This document shows, one piece after another, positions 44,030-54,755 of a stretch of DNA of 64,000 bases. The notes below the pieces were generated by a model. It was not told the origin of the DNA and searched no databases. It saw only the letters and a list, made by a program, of their open reading frames with translations. Source of the stretch: Lojkania enalia (Eukaryota; Ascomycota; Dothideomycetes; Pleosporales); the NCBI GenBank assembly GCA_010094045.1, contig ML986578.1:248001-312000 (forward strand), read 5' to 3'. The position numbers and the translations under genes were made by a program. Within the stretch, counting starts at the first letter, position 1. Each line of letters begins with the position of its first letter.

Positions 44030-46088
44030 ATGTCCGCCGCCACAGCCAATGCCAATCGTTCCTTTCCCCTCCATCCTTTCTCCACGAATCCGCTCCGCTC
44101 AAGGGACGATGTTGTGGCGGCAGTGACTTCGCTGTTGGACCCTCTCGCGGGTGGAGATTCCCCCCTCCATTCCATGGTAAAAGTCGGGTCCACGGGCACA
44201 CGATTTGATGAAACTGCCGCGCAGGTTGAAGGTTATGCCCGCCCTCTGTGGGCGCTAGCGCCGCTGCTAGCTGGAGGTAGCAAATATGCTGGGACAGAGC
44301 GCTTCGTGCAGGGCCTAGTTGCTGGGACGGACCCAGAGAGCGATGAGTTTTGGGGTTATATGGAAGACCAAGACCAAAGAATGGTAGAGGCGTGTCCGAT
44401 TGGATACACACTTGCAATTGCGCATAAAGACTTCTGGGACCCGTTGACCGATAAGCAGAAGAAAAATATCGAGGGATGGCTGGGGAGCATGAATGATAAA
44501 GACATGCCCAATACGAATTGGTACAGTGCCCCCTCTGCTCATCAACCTCTTCCTAGAAATTCTCTTTTGTTCAATTCGCATTGATGACAGCTCAGAGCTT
44601 ATGATGTGATATTGAAACTTGAATAGGCTGTGGTTCCGTGTCTTTGCCAATCTCGGACTTGCGAAAAACGGTGCTACATGGTCAAAAGAGCGTCTTGAGG
44701 CCGATATTAAGCAGTTGAATACCTTCTATCGCGGCGACGGCTGGTCGAATGATGGGCCGGAGGGATATCGTCAAATGGACTACTATTCGGGATCGTTCGC
44801 CATCCAATATCTCCAACTACTGTATGCGAAGCTCGCCGCTGACACCGACCCGACGCAAGCTGAGGAGTATAAGAATAGAGCCCGGATGTATGCTCACGAC
44901 TTCGTGCATTACTTCGATCCCCAGGGCCGTGCCATTACTTTCGGGCGATCATTAACGTATCGCTGGGCAATGGTAGCTTTTTGGGGTTCAATAGCATTTG
45001 CAGATGTCGATCTGCCTGCCCCGCTATCTTGGGGAGCAGTAAGAGGGATCTGGTTGCGGAACCTCCGGTGGTGGACAACGCAAAAAGACATCTTTCAACC
45101 TAACGGAATGCTTAGCCTAGGCTTTTCATATCCCAACACCTACCTCGCAGAAAATTACAACTCTCCCGGGTCCCCATACTGGTGTATGTTGGCATTTGCC
45201 CCTCTTGCAATGCCTGAAAGCCATCCGTTCTGGAATTCTCCCGAGGACCCTCATCCCTTCGCAGGTCAACGGATCGTCAAGCCACTCCCTCACCCTAGAC
45301 ATATCGTCGTCCAGAGCGGTGGTCACACTTTCCTTCTCTCCAGCGGCCAATCCTGCCACTATCCTCTAAAAGCCACACAAGCCAAATACGGCAAGTTTGC
45401 CTACAGTTCTGCCTTCGCATATTCCGTACCAACCGGCTCCTACACCCTAGAGCAATTCGTGCCTGAATCATCCCTAGCGCTTTCCGACGATAACGGCGAA
45501 ATATGGAAAATGAGACGTGCACTAAGCGGCGACTCGGAGATCGAAAACCACGACGGAGTTCCAGTCCTGGTGTCGAGCATGAAGCCATGGAACGACGTAG
45601 ACGTGCTCACTTACCTCGTACCACCAGCCGAAGATACACCAAACTGGCACCTGAGAGTCCACCGTATCCGAACAGCTCGGGATATACAGACAGCAGAAGG
45701 TGCTTTTGCCGTCTATGGATGCAAGGAGTCTGACGGCAGGATCTTGGAAGGTTTGGATGAATCTATTTCCGAGGGCGGAAAAGCCGACTTCAGCAGTGCT
45801 CTTGCGGCCTCCAGATCTGGAGCTGTGGGGATTGCTGAGTTGTCGCTTGGGAAGAGGCAAGGAAGCATATTGTTGGCGGATGCCAACTCGAACCTGGTTG
45901 AAGCTCGTACGGTGTTGCCGACCATCCACACTGATATGAAAGCTGGCGAGACCAAGTGGTTGGCTACAGCAGTCTATGCATTACCGGCGAGCGTGGAAGG
46001 TTGGAAGGAGAAGTGGAAAGAAGGTTGGGAGAAGAAACCCACAATTCCCAAATGGCTTCAGGACAAAATTAGCGGAAGATGGGATTGA
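44030..46088 (+). CDS. DUF2264 protein, putative carbohydrate-active enzyme
   Basis: Exons 44030-44520 and 44627-46088 (phase 2) give 650 residues. The N-terminal half is an alpha/alpha-toroid like that of uronate- and rhamnogalacturonan-active proteins: [103 protein letters not shown] and [15 protein letters not shown] follow, all DUF2264 landmarks. The C-terminal third is beta-rich. I see no signal peptide, so it probably acts inside the cell, for example on imported oligosaccharides. DUF2264 is linked to glycoside hydrolase activity in bacteria; the fungal substrate is unknown. The divergent sugar porter next door supports a catabolic role but does not prove it. Confidence 0.85.
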
Positions 46089-46584
46089 TTGCAAACCTTT
46101 GGGTCCTTGAAGCCTCATGGTTAGGGCAACGAGTCCAAATACCAAAAGTCCACTAAAATGTAAATAATTCCGGCTAATTTCCGTCACCCATGCGCAAGGT
46201 CCATGACTAGCAGGATAGATTGTCGAATCTCGGGCTTTCCTCGAGGGAGCAAAGCCCAGGGGTCTAAAATATATGCACCGCGGTTGCCTCAAAACCACAA
46301 CGTTGGAAGTACCGCCGGTGGGTAACGTGACAATTCTTCTTGGATCATTCGATAGGGGAAAGCCATGAAACATCGAGAAGATGCCAAAAATGCTAGTATT
46401 GCTAACCCTATTCACATAAACCATACCCATCCAGTCGCCCAGCCGTCAAGTCCAAGCGGTCCCAAAACACATTAACGCCCTAAAAATGAGAGTAAATGTC
46501 CCATATGCCCCATTCTCAGCACATGATAGATCTGCACCGAGACCTCTCCCCGCGGTATCACAGAGTATGTCCCTACTATTTTGT
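46089..46584. other. Convergent intergenic region
   Basis: About 500 bp with 3' flanks of two converging genes; nothing else recognised. Confidence 0.5.
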
Positions 46585-47197
46585 CTAGACCTCCTTCAGC
46601 GGGTTCTCGTCGGCCTCGAGGATGCCCTTCTTCACGAGCTCTTCGGGGGCAGGGCGGTGCTGCAGTCCCTTCTCCAAGCTATCAGCGCGCATATGGCGTT
46701 CCAGTTCCTTCTGGTGGCCCTGTAGAGCGGGCGCGGCAGTCGAGTCTGGGAGGATGTTCCCTGTAGCAGAAGCAAGTCAGTGGGGTGCTTAATTGAGTGG
46801 TGCCGGTGGACCCACGCTCAACCAAGGTCTCGCGGTCCGGACGGTGGGCCAATCCCTTCTTCAGGTTGTCTGTCGCTCGCTGTCGCTCCAGCTCCAGCGC
46901 CTTTGCTTGCAGTGCCCTAATATCCGACATGCTCGTTAGCGCTGCTAAGCTCCCAGGACGTCATTGTGGCCCCAGCAACTCTCCACAATCACAGCGACCG
47001 TGAAGCACAGTCAGTGTGGAAATATTCTCAGGCAGAACTTACGGAGCGGCACTCGTGTCGAGCAGGATGTGTCTATTCTTCAGATCCTGTGCTTCCGGGC
47101 GGTGTTGCAGGTGCTTCTCCAAGCTATTGCGGCGTTCGATGCCTTGGCGGACGGGGGAGATGGGAGTCTCATCGACGACGTTGGGTTCAGTAGACAT
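46585..47197 (-). CDS. RPEL-repeat protein (three RPEL motifs)
   Basis: Exons 47043-47197, 46816-46916 and 46585-46760 (phases 2 and 1) give 143 residues. Three RPEL motifs, the G-actin binding signature R-P-x3-E/D-L-x2-x-x-I-L, occur in tandem: RPEAQDLKNRHIL, RPDRETLVERNIL and RPAPEELVKKGIL. Each follows a helix with L-x-x-x-L (NSLEKHLQH, DNLKKGLAH, DSLEKGLQH). RPEL domains of MRTF and Phactr proteins bind actin monomers; small fungal RPEL proteins are widespread but uncharacterised. One intron falls between repeats 1 and 2, and the next interrupts repeat 2 just before its final NIL. I see no other domain, so the protein may be a simple actin-monomer binder or buffer. Confidence 0.88.
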
Positions 47198-48518
47198 GGT
47201 GAATTTCTTTCAAGGCTATCGAGGAGTTGGGGGGGAAAATTGAATTTGGGATCAGAACTAGGTACAGATTGCAGGTGGGTTGGAGCTGGGTGTTTGTAGT
47301 GTGACCGGAGGCTGTGTTTGGGAGGGGTCAAACAAAGCTGCCCACTGCTGTTGTCCCCGCATCGGGCCTAATCCCGGTTCTCAATGACCGAAGCACCTGG
47401 GCAACGGGCGGCGCCATGTCAGGTCACGACATCTCATTCCAGGGCTCCCGCCAGCCAGTTCTCATCATCACCCCATGTCATCGTCCCGCGCTCAGGCTCC
47501 CTTCCAAAAGGCTTTGCCTCAGCTGCTTTTGTGGTCACGCAACTGCTGACGGCAACACCCTCAACTCTGTCATGTACAACCAACGACGGCGTGGAGGAAG
47601 CGCAGACAGTGGTCGTTACCACGGCAGTGCCTGGCACCGTTGTGACACTTCTACATGGCTATTACAGTTCACCTATTAGCTATCATCCAACAGCAACGCC
47701 ATACTTGGAGGCGGGCAAGCTTACTAGTCCAACCCCGAGCAGCAGCGTCTTGGGTATACAGCCCCCACAGTCAATCTGCTCTGTTCGTGTGCTCGTGTGC
47801 TCGTAAAATGTGCAACGAACTTGCAGAGGCGGCTCCTTCAGCACCATCTTTGTGCAATGTGCATTAATGTCTGAGACAGGGGAGCATGCTCTGAGGCTGC
47901 ATTAGTGAAGTTATAGTAGGAAGCAAGAACAAGAACACCTACGCTGTTACGCAGAACGCCGTAAAGGCAACTAGAAATGGCCTCATATTTTCGAATCGTT
48001 CGGTTGGTCGCGGAGATATCAAGTACAACAGGTGCTCAAATCTACCTGCAAATAATTCTTTCTTGGGGTTGTCAAAAGTGCGACCTATACTACTTAATAT
48101 AGTACTATTCGTCTCGTGCCATAAAAGAGTTGTGGCAACGAGTATATGAGCTACGGGAAATATATATAGTGAACCGGCGGTAGATCCACGGATACCATAT
48201 GGTAACACCACAATCACATAGGTTTCTACCGAGTCATCAAGTATCCATTTATCTTGACGCCACAATTCAGGTATTCAACATCAAAAATCCTATCATCATG
48301 TCGAGATACTCATTGAAACATACGGTTACGCCTCCCCACAAATAGAATCCAGCATTCCACCCCTTCTGACCAGCCCATTCCACACCGCATTCCATCCCCT
48401 TACCCACCGTGCCCCGAAAAACACATTCCCCAACCCATCACGAGGAATGAAAAAAAAAAAAAAAAAAGAAAAAGAAAAAGAAAAAGAAAGGTCGAAGCCG
48501 TAAATCGAACAGCTAGCT
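47198..48518. other. Intergenic region
   Basis: No gene supported. A 140-codon plus frame (47384-47806) contains a Thr/Ser/Val-rich TVVVTTAVPGTVVT stretch like a fragment of a secreted protein, but it lacks a start context or domain. The right end holds the tRNA terminator. Confidence 0.35.
48450..48489 (-). terminator. Pol III terminator T-run downstream of tRNA-iMet
   Basis: Read on the minus strand, a series of T5 runs and then T18 starts about 30 nt after the tRNA 3' end. A run of four or more T is the RNA polymerase III stop signal, which supports Pol III transcription of the gene. Confidence 0.65.
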
Positions 48519-48647
48519 AGCTAAGCTCTGTTTCGCTAGAGAGAAACCTTAGTATTGATTTGCGTGACAGATGGAAGAGGTGTTGAATCCCACATCAGAG
48601 GTCCTCCGGGTTATGAGCCCGGCGCGCTTCCGCTGCGCCACTTAGCT
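48519..48647 (-). tRNA. Initiator tRNA-Met (CAT) interrupted in the T-loop by a GT-AG insertion
   Basis: Read on the minus strand from 48647: acceptor AGCTAAG, then TG, D-arm GCGC-AGCGGAA-GCGC, anticodon arm CCGGG-CTCATAA-CCCGG with anticodon CAT, variable AGGAC, T-stem CTCTG and the first two T-loop bases AT. A 58-nt insertion (48536-48593) follows, then CGAAA, CAGAG and CTTAGCT. Removing the insertion gives a perfect 7-bp acceptor stem, a perfect T-stem and T-loop ATCGAAA. A1-U72, A54 and three G-C pairs next to the anticodon loop are hallmarks of eukaryotic initiator tRNA. The A box TGGCGCAGCGG is intact but the B box is split. Discriminator base A follows at 48518. Functional status depends on removal of the insertion. 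Confidence 0.85.
48536..48593 (-). other. 58-nt intron-like insertion in tRNA-iMet T-loop
   Basis: On the minus strand it starts GTGGGA, contains TACTAAG (branch-point-like) 12-14 nt before the end, then a pyrimidine tract TTTCTCTCTAG. Cutting exactly at GT and AG is the only position that restores the T-loop. It lies between tRNA positions 55 and 56, not at the canonical 37/38. It also contains GATTCAACACC, close to a B-box consensus. The 5' GTGGGA is a weak splice site. Confidence 0.7.
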
Positions 48648-49120
48648 TTTGGTACTACTATTGTTGAAAAACTATTCGGGTGATTAGGAATATATAGGAA
48701 ATGAAAGGGAATGGTTCAAAGAGATATGAGAAAAGTTCTGTACAGTCAACGACCTGAGCAATGTCGTATTGCAACAAACCGAGCCCATGGAGAGAAGCGG
48801 TGAACACCAAAAGGGTCTTAGAGCAGGTCACTGACGTATTGGCTTGGTCAGACGATTGTTGTTATAGAATGGGAATTATCTTGTGCTGTGTATTTAATAT
48901 GAACTAATGTAGACCTAACCATCTCATGAGATTAACCTCCACCAACCACCAGCTCCATATCGTGCATAAACAGAATCCGTTGGCATCTTTGCCTCACAGT
49001 ATAATGCACACTCAAAACTAGGAATACTTTACATACATTCAAATGCAACCTTTCGATCACATCTTTTCAATTTATATGCCCGGTAATCATTAAAGTTGCC
49101 CGTCTCACCACTCTCAACAT
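48648..49120. other. Intergenic region
   Basis: No gene supported. Upstream flank of the tRNA and 3' flank of the opsin gene; nothing else recognised. Confidence 0.5.
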
Positions 49121-50154
49121 TTAAGCTCCATCATCTTCAAGGCGGAGCGATCCCTCGCCACTCAAGCCGTTCGCCCAGAAGCCTCCAAGGCCCACGTTTG
49201 TTTCGGGGATGTTGGCGTGGGTGAAGAGGAGCCAGAAGCCAAAGACTGGCTTCGCAAGTATATCGAGGACGGCGTACGCAATGATTTCTCCATCCACGCT
49301 GACGATCCGTCCACCATCGGCAATGCCCCAAACACTGAAGATTGTCAGCACGGAGACCCATATGAAAATCTGGAAGGAACTTGCATTGGATAAGCTGTCC
49401 AAACAACCAAAGTGAACAATGCAATCGAGGCAAAGAATTGGGCAACCTTGGGGCTCTTGTTGGAGACTTGAGCGCGTCCGTTGATAGCGAGGTGCCAGAT
49501 AACAACTAGGTACGAAATACAGGCGATAGCGTACCAGCCCCATTTCTGTGGGGTGCCTTCCGAGCCAAAGGCAGCAAACAGGCCAGTCAGGATCATAATA
49601 ACGTCCGCGATAACAGCCATCAAGACGTGTGCTCCGCTGAGACCAGCGAGTAGGCTCAGATCAAGAAGTAGGAGTGGGGTAGTTAGGCTCCAGTCAACAT
49701 AGCGAGCCCAAAAGATCTGACGGTCAATGTGTTCGAACGTGTCTGGAACATGCTTGTGCTGATGACGGAGAGTGATGTGGTGGACGGCCGTGCCATGGCC
49801 GGTTGCCATTGCAAAGTACGAGAGTGCTGCGAAGATGGTGATCAAGGTCGTGATGACGTGGTAAAGACGGTTGGACTGATGCTGTTAACTTGCTTGTATA
49901 TGACGGAGGTGTAAGCTACTCACCACCGGGATCCTCCATGCCATTGCAGCGAAGACTGCAGAGGCGATCACCATGATCACAAAGACCACCCATAGCGTTA
50001 CCTTGCCATCGTGTCCGACGAATTCAAGCTTAGGAGTGTCCGGGACGACCGATGGAATTGGTACCACGGAAGAAGTCGGCTTCGACGTAGTTGTCGGGAT
50101 CGGAATGGGGAAGTTCGACGTCTTCTTCAACGCTTCAATGGGATCGATGATCAT
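49121..50154 (-). CDS. Microbial-type opsin with proton-pump residues (CarO/Nop-1 family)
   Basis: Exons 49924-50154, 49385-49875 and 49121-49334 give 311 residues with seven helices. Opsins bind retinal and act as light-driven pumps or sensors in fungal membranes. Helix C carries the bacteriorhodopsin triad spacing Asp138-Thr142-Asp149 (RYVDWSLTTPLLLLDL, equivalent to D85-T89-D96). Helix G carries Asp265 and the Schiff-base Lys269 (LDILAKPVFGFWLL). Both acceptor and donor carboxylates are present, which favours a proton pump over a sensor. The last intron (49335-49384) starts GCAAGT, a GC-AG intron; only this donor gives AYPIVWGIADG, the conserved helix F/G link. The N-terminus is a Pro/Thr/Ser-rich extracellular tail. 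Strongest match is to CarO-type opsins; no carotenoid gene adjoins. Confidence 0.92.
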
Positions 50155-51871
50155 TTTGATAGTGTTGTGGTATCCCGAATGTGGCTCTCAACAGGGCTAG
50201 CAGGAATGAAGCGGAGGAGACAAAGCGGCCTTGATGTATGAAAAGGAGGCGGAAGGCAACGATAAAAGAACGTAATTGAAAGTCACCTGCCTCGCAGCTG
50301 CCATGCTTGAGTTTGGGCAAGCGGGGCTCCTGCGAATGCAGTACGTCACTTTTGAGGCTCCCCTCAAGCTCGTGCTCTTTCCATTGGACGGGGGCAACGC
50401 ACTAGGGACGGTTCCGATGCGCAATTGCTGAAAGGCAAGGCGGATCGGAATGATGCAAGCTGGGCTCTAATGGAGAGAAGCCGGCCCGGCTGCATTCCTG
50501 GGCATCTGCCCTGCTCGTACACTACAGAATGCTCTACACAGCATGTTCGTGGAGGATTCGCCGAGGAGATGGCGGGGGTCAGAGTTTAGAGGCTCAACCA
50601 TGGGAATGTGGCAGAATCCCATCATGCCAGGCCACATGACGGTGGAGATCTCGATGTACCCCACACGGGCTGTAGACCAATCAAGCATGTGCCTTAGGCC
50701 GAAACTGGGGACCCAGCGCTTGGCAACGGAACGGAGCAGCCTCACGTGATACTCTGCCATCCAAACCAAGGTTCCAGGGTTGGAGGATGCGGGCACGTGA
50801 GCCCACCACTACCTTAGGAGCCTCCCTCGGCATCTAACCGACGAGGCCGGGAATAAAGTTACTTATATTAATTGATTGCGTCGCTAATTGCCAAGGCTCT
50901 ATCGCACGCTCAAACATATGTAGCGGGTGGAACGGCGCGAAGGACAAAACGACCTCATCACGCCCCATGGAACCACACTGAGCGCGCATCTGGGCGAACG
51001 CATCCTTGGCAGCCTTCATCCGCCGCTGCTACCAACACAGGCTCGGCCCCACGAAACTCGAACGCTGGTCGGCGAGAGAGCGGGTCGTTGAGAAAACAGG
51101 GCCTCTGCACCGTCGAGGGTGTGGTATGCAGCTTATCATTCCAATCGCCAACCCCATCCTGCTCCAGGGCTAGCGCCAGCCCGTGGCTGACGAAGCGGTG
51201 ATTGTGATATGTGGACCCCTTTCGTACCATCTCCATCTGATGCTTGCTTGGTTGCGGCTGCCAAGCAATGTCAGAACTTCACAAGGAGAGTCGAGATGCC
51301 GGAGCTGGCAAAAGAGATGGAATCCATCGTATGACATGGATAGCATATTGCGTACCTTGTGACCTGGAGAAGAGCATGTTTGCGCACCTGGACAACCTTA
51401 AGTGAAATCGCGAACAAAACCTCCTCCAAGGGGGACGATTCCTATTGCTGGCCAATCACAGGCGCGCTAATCGAGGCCATCATGGTACTCACTTGCGAAA
51501 AGAAACTGACCTCCTCAGCCCGCCTCCACTCCAGTCGATTCCTTTTGCGAGCATATCAAATACAAACTATTACATACTCACGCACACACATCCATATGCT
51601 TACACAGCCCCCAAACGCCATCAAGGTGCTTAAAAAGCTTGATCCACCACAGTGCTAGCTGATCTGCTCGGCGCAATAAATAACGGCCTTGTCCCCCGTC
51701 TTTGCTCTCACTCCCGCGAGATCACCCTGCATATCCGCCGCATGCCAACCATTGCTTAGGTCCCGGTGCTGCGGTCATAAAAGAGTAATATACGGCACTG
51801 TTCCAACAGCCGCGAGAAAAGTCTTTTTCAGTCAGTCCTACAAAGCCACTACTTCTCCATCTCTAGTAGCC
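50155..51871. other. Divergent intergenic region
   Basis: 1.7 kb between opsin and ZIP transporter starts. Overlapping short frames on both strands (such as 50872-51201 and 50958-51236) have no domain. Promoters of both genes lie here. Confidence 0.4.
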
Positions 51872-53201
51872 ATGGCGGTACCGATGGAAGTGGCAGCACA
51901 ACTGCTCGTCCGACAGGCGGATGAGGCTGAACCCTCCCCAGGCAACTGTCTCGGTAGCAATGAGTATGATGGACGTATGGGCGTCCGAATTTCATCTATA
52001 TTCGTTATTCTTGTTGGATCCGTCATTGGTATGTCTATTGTAGCCCCGATTTCCCAGATAATAACATTCTGACATTGTCCAGGTGCTGTCTTTCCGGTAT
52101 ATGCTAAACGCCATGCCGGTCTGGGGGTCCCGGACTGGGCCTTTTTTATCGCCAAGTATTTTGGCTCTGGGGTTATCGTTGCAACGGCATTCATACACGT
52201 AAGTGGAAGTTTGCTCTATTCCATAACGCTCTCTAATGGTCTTTCAGCTATTGGCCCCTGCCAATGAGGCTCTCGGCAACCCATGTCTCACGGGTTCCAT
52301 CACCTCCTACCCATGGCCCGAGGGCATTGCCCTAATGACCATCTTTGCCATGTTCTTCCTGGAGTTAGTCGTCATGCGATATGGCAATTTCGGAGCTGGT
52401 CATTCGCATGATAATGGACATGAACATGAGCTTGGACATGCTCAGAATAACACTCCACCGATACCACAAACGGGCAACGTAGGAGACTCGCTCAGGCTAG
52501 AAGGCCGGTACAAAGGTGAACCACAGGGGATGACTACCAACTCGCACCATGTACCTGGGGAGAACCACCTCGGGCACGCGCGCGAGCACACGGATAATTC
52601 CCTCGTCAACCCTGACTGGGAAGAACGCGGCGTCATTCCCGAGAACTACGCTGCACAGATGACGGCTATCTTCATTCTCGAATTCGGTGTTGTCTTCCAC
52701 TCCATCTTTATTGGTCTTACCCTTGCAGTGTCTGGCGAAGAATTCATCACTCTGTACATTGTTCTCGTGTTCCACCAGACTTTTGAGGGACTCGGACTCG
52801 GCGCCCGACTTGCTACCGTCCCCTGGCCGAAGAGCAAGCAGTGGACCCCTTACTTCTTTGGCCTGGGTTACGGTCTTTCCACCCCGATAGCTATCGCCAT
52901 TGGCCTTGGCATCCGGAACTCCTACGCACCTGAGAGTGCGACAGCGCTCATCGTTAACGGAATCTTTGATTCCGTCAGTGCGGGTATCCTTGTCTATACT
53001 GGATTGGTCGAACTCATGGCCCATGAATTCATGTTTAGCCCGTATATGCAGAATGGACCTGTAGGCAGGATGTTGTGGGCTTTTCTACTCATGTGCCTGG
53101 GAGCTGGTAAGCCCCCCCCCCCCCTCTCTCTCTCAATCTAACAGGTTCATGTCAATGCTGATATCAAATAGGTCTCATGGCTCTTCTAGGCTACTGGGCA
53201 T
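51872..53201 (+). CDS. ZIP-family zinc/iron transporter
   Basis: Exons 51872-52028, 52083-52198, 52248-53106 and 53170-53201 give 387 residues. ZIP proteins import Zn(II) or Fe(II) into the cytosol. Eight hydrophobic segments are visible. The cytoplasmic loop between TM3 and TM4 is His-rich (HSHDNGHEHELGH), a metal-binding signature. TM4 has FGVVFHSIFIGLTLAVS and TM5 has VLVFHQTFEGLGLGARL, which hold the paired His and Glu of the transport site. The C-terminus LMALLGYWA, in its own 32-nt exon, is a conserved fungal Zrt1-like ending. The start at 51872 precedes MEVAAQLLVRQADEAEP; the frame stays open upstream to 51689. Intron 3 contains a C-run followed by CT repeats. Confidence 0.93.
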
Positions 53202-53445
53202 AAACGGTTTAAATAATAAAATGTCTGCTTCAAGGATTATCACAAATGTTCAATAAATCATGCGCTAGCATCCTAACAACGCAAGAATCGTACTATTCAA
53301 TTTTGTTATTCGTAGATTATTTGTTGTCATGTGCCGGGTATACAACCTAATCCGAAATTCAAAAAATATCTTACATCCCACCCTCTCCCCGGCAACTCAC
53401 CAGTTCCAAATTTCTCGTTGAAAATCTTATGTATATGCATCACCT

Positions 53446-54755
53446 TCAGACCATATTGCCAAGTTCATCCAGCTGCCGTCCCTCGGCATCGAAGATTCCG
53501 GCCCAGGCAGGAAAGTCAATCATGCAATGAGTGATTGCATTTTGGACCATACAACCCCACTTATTCCTCGGCTCTGCCGTCTTCGGAGCACGAAGCCCAG
53601 CATCAACGCAGTTCTCTCCACAAGACAAGAGAACAATCTGGCTGAGCTCTAACTCAAATGGCAAGTGATCGACGACGAAGCCGTCCAGCCTCAAGCACCA
53701 GAGCGGCAGCGGCAACGTCTCGTGGAGGTTGGCTGCGATGCGCGCCCTGCGCATGCATAGATCGTCTAGATACTCGCCGTGGCCGTACGAGTGGTGCAAA
53801 ATTCCCTTTCCATCTATGCCTCTGGTTGGAAAGTTCAGTGTGCCGGATTCTTGCTGGGCAATATTGTGCGTTAACTCACTTGTATGACTGGTCCTCGTCC
53901 TGGGCCACGGTCAAACCGCCGACGTCTTTTGCTTGGCGCCATACTTCCTCGCGGACTAGTGGTCGTGAAGCCATCTGGAGGTCCAGGACGCGCATGTATT
54001 TGTTATCGGACTTGTTGTTGTAGACGGTTTCCCAGATGATCGATTGGAACGAGTCGCGCATGCCGAAGATTCGGAGTTCCTCGAGCTTGTTGAGGTGGAC
54101 CAAGGGCTTCATTCCGTCCTGGGAGATGTATATCTCGCGGTGGGAGTCTGTAGCGTTTAAACGAACAGGCTTTCCGATATCAACAACCAGCTTCGTGAGA
54201 TTCGTCGGAAGGACCCCCCAGACGGCGTCGGTGAATGGAAGCGTAGAGATCCAACTACAGGCCGTCATCAGTACACTGCGCCTCCAAGGGCCGAGCAAAG
54301 GCCTTAAAAACCTACGTCACCTCCTTCAAGCCGCTGAGCTTCTCGGTGACCCTGCAGATGGTCGCAACGCCCTGGTTCCACTCCTCTTCCTCGCGCGTCA
54401 CTGTCTGGATCTTGTGCCACGTTAACTTGGTGTCATCATAGTAGTTGGACTCCTCGTGCTTCTCGATCACCTTCCAGGGATCACTTGCCTCTTCAAGGGC
54501 CTCCGTGGCTTCGGAAACGTCGAAGGTAAAATTCCAGTCTCCCACCACGTAGAGTTTTGTTGTGGAGCTGAGACGCTCGGCCTCGGAGAGGAGGAACAGT
54601 TCGACTTCCCGTGAGACATGTTTAAGAGAGTAGACGCTCTGGTCATGCTCGTTGCGTCCAACGTCTATGATAATGCAACCATGCTCAATGTCGATCCCGA
54701 GTTGCCTGGAAAGATCATATGGCTGGGTCTCTTGGTCGAACTTTAGTTCCGCCAT
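53446..54755 (-). CDS. Uncharacterised protein, possibly LRR-like
   Basis: Exons 54316-54755, 53880-54254 and 53446-53821 (phases 2, 2) give 396 residues. I do not recognise a named family. The middle has leucine-rich segments (LPTNLTKLVVDIGKPVRLNATDS, HLNKLEELRIFGMRDSFQSI, KYMRVLDLQMASR) like degenerate LRRs of fungal F-box proteins, but no F-box is visible. The N-terminus contains GCIIIDVGRNEHDQSVYSL and LYVVGDWNFTFDV strands. The C-terminus (WCLRLDGFVVDHLPFELEL to WAGIFDAEGRQLDELGNMV) is hydrophilic with scattered cysteines. There is no signal peptide or membrane segment, so it should be soluble. Both splice junctions restore frame and continue similar sequence, so the model is reasonable; function is open. 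Confidence 0.65.

Noticed and set aside
42943..44074. Several short frames between the sugar porter and DUF2264 genes
   Set aside because: No domains and mutually overlapping.
47384..47806. 140-codon plus frame with a Thr/Val-rich stretch
   Set aside because: Suggestive of a secreted protein fragment but no signal peptide, domain or clear start.
50872..51236. Overlapping frames on both strands in the opsin-ZIP spacer
   Set aside because: Mutually overlapping, no motif; more likely promoter DNA.
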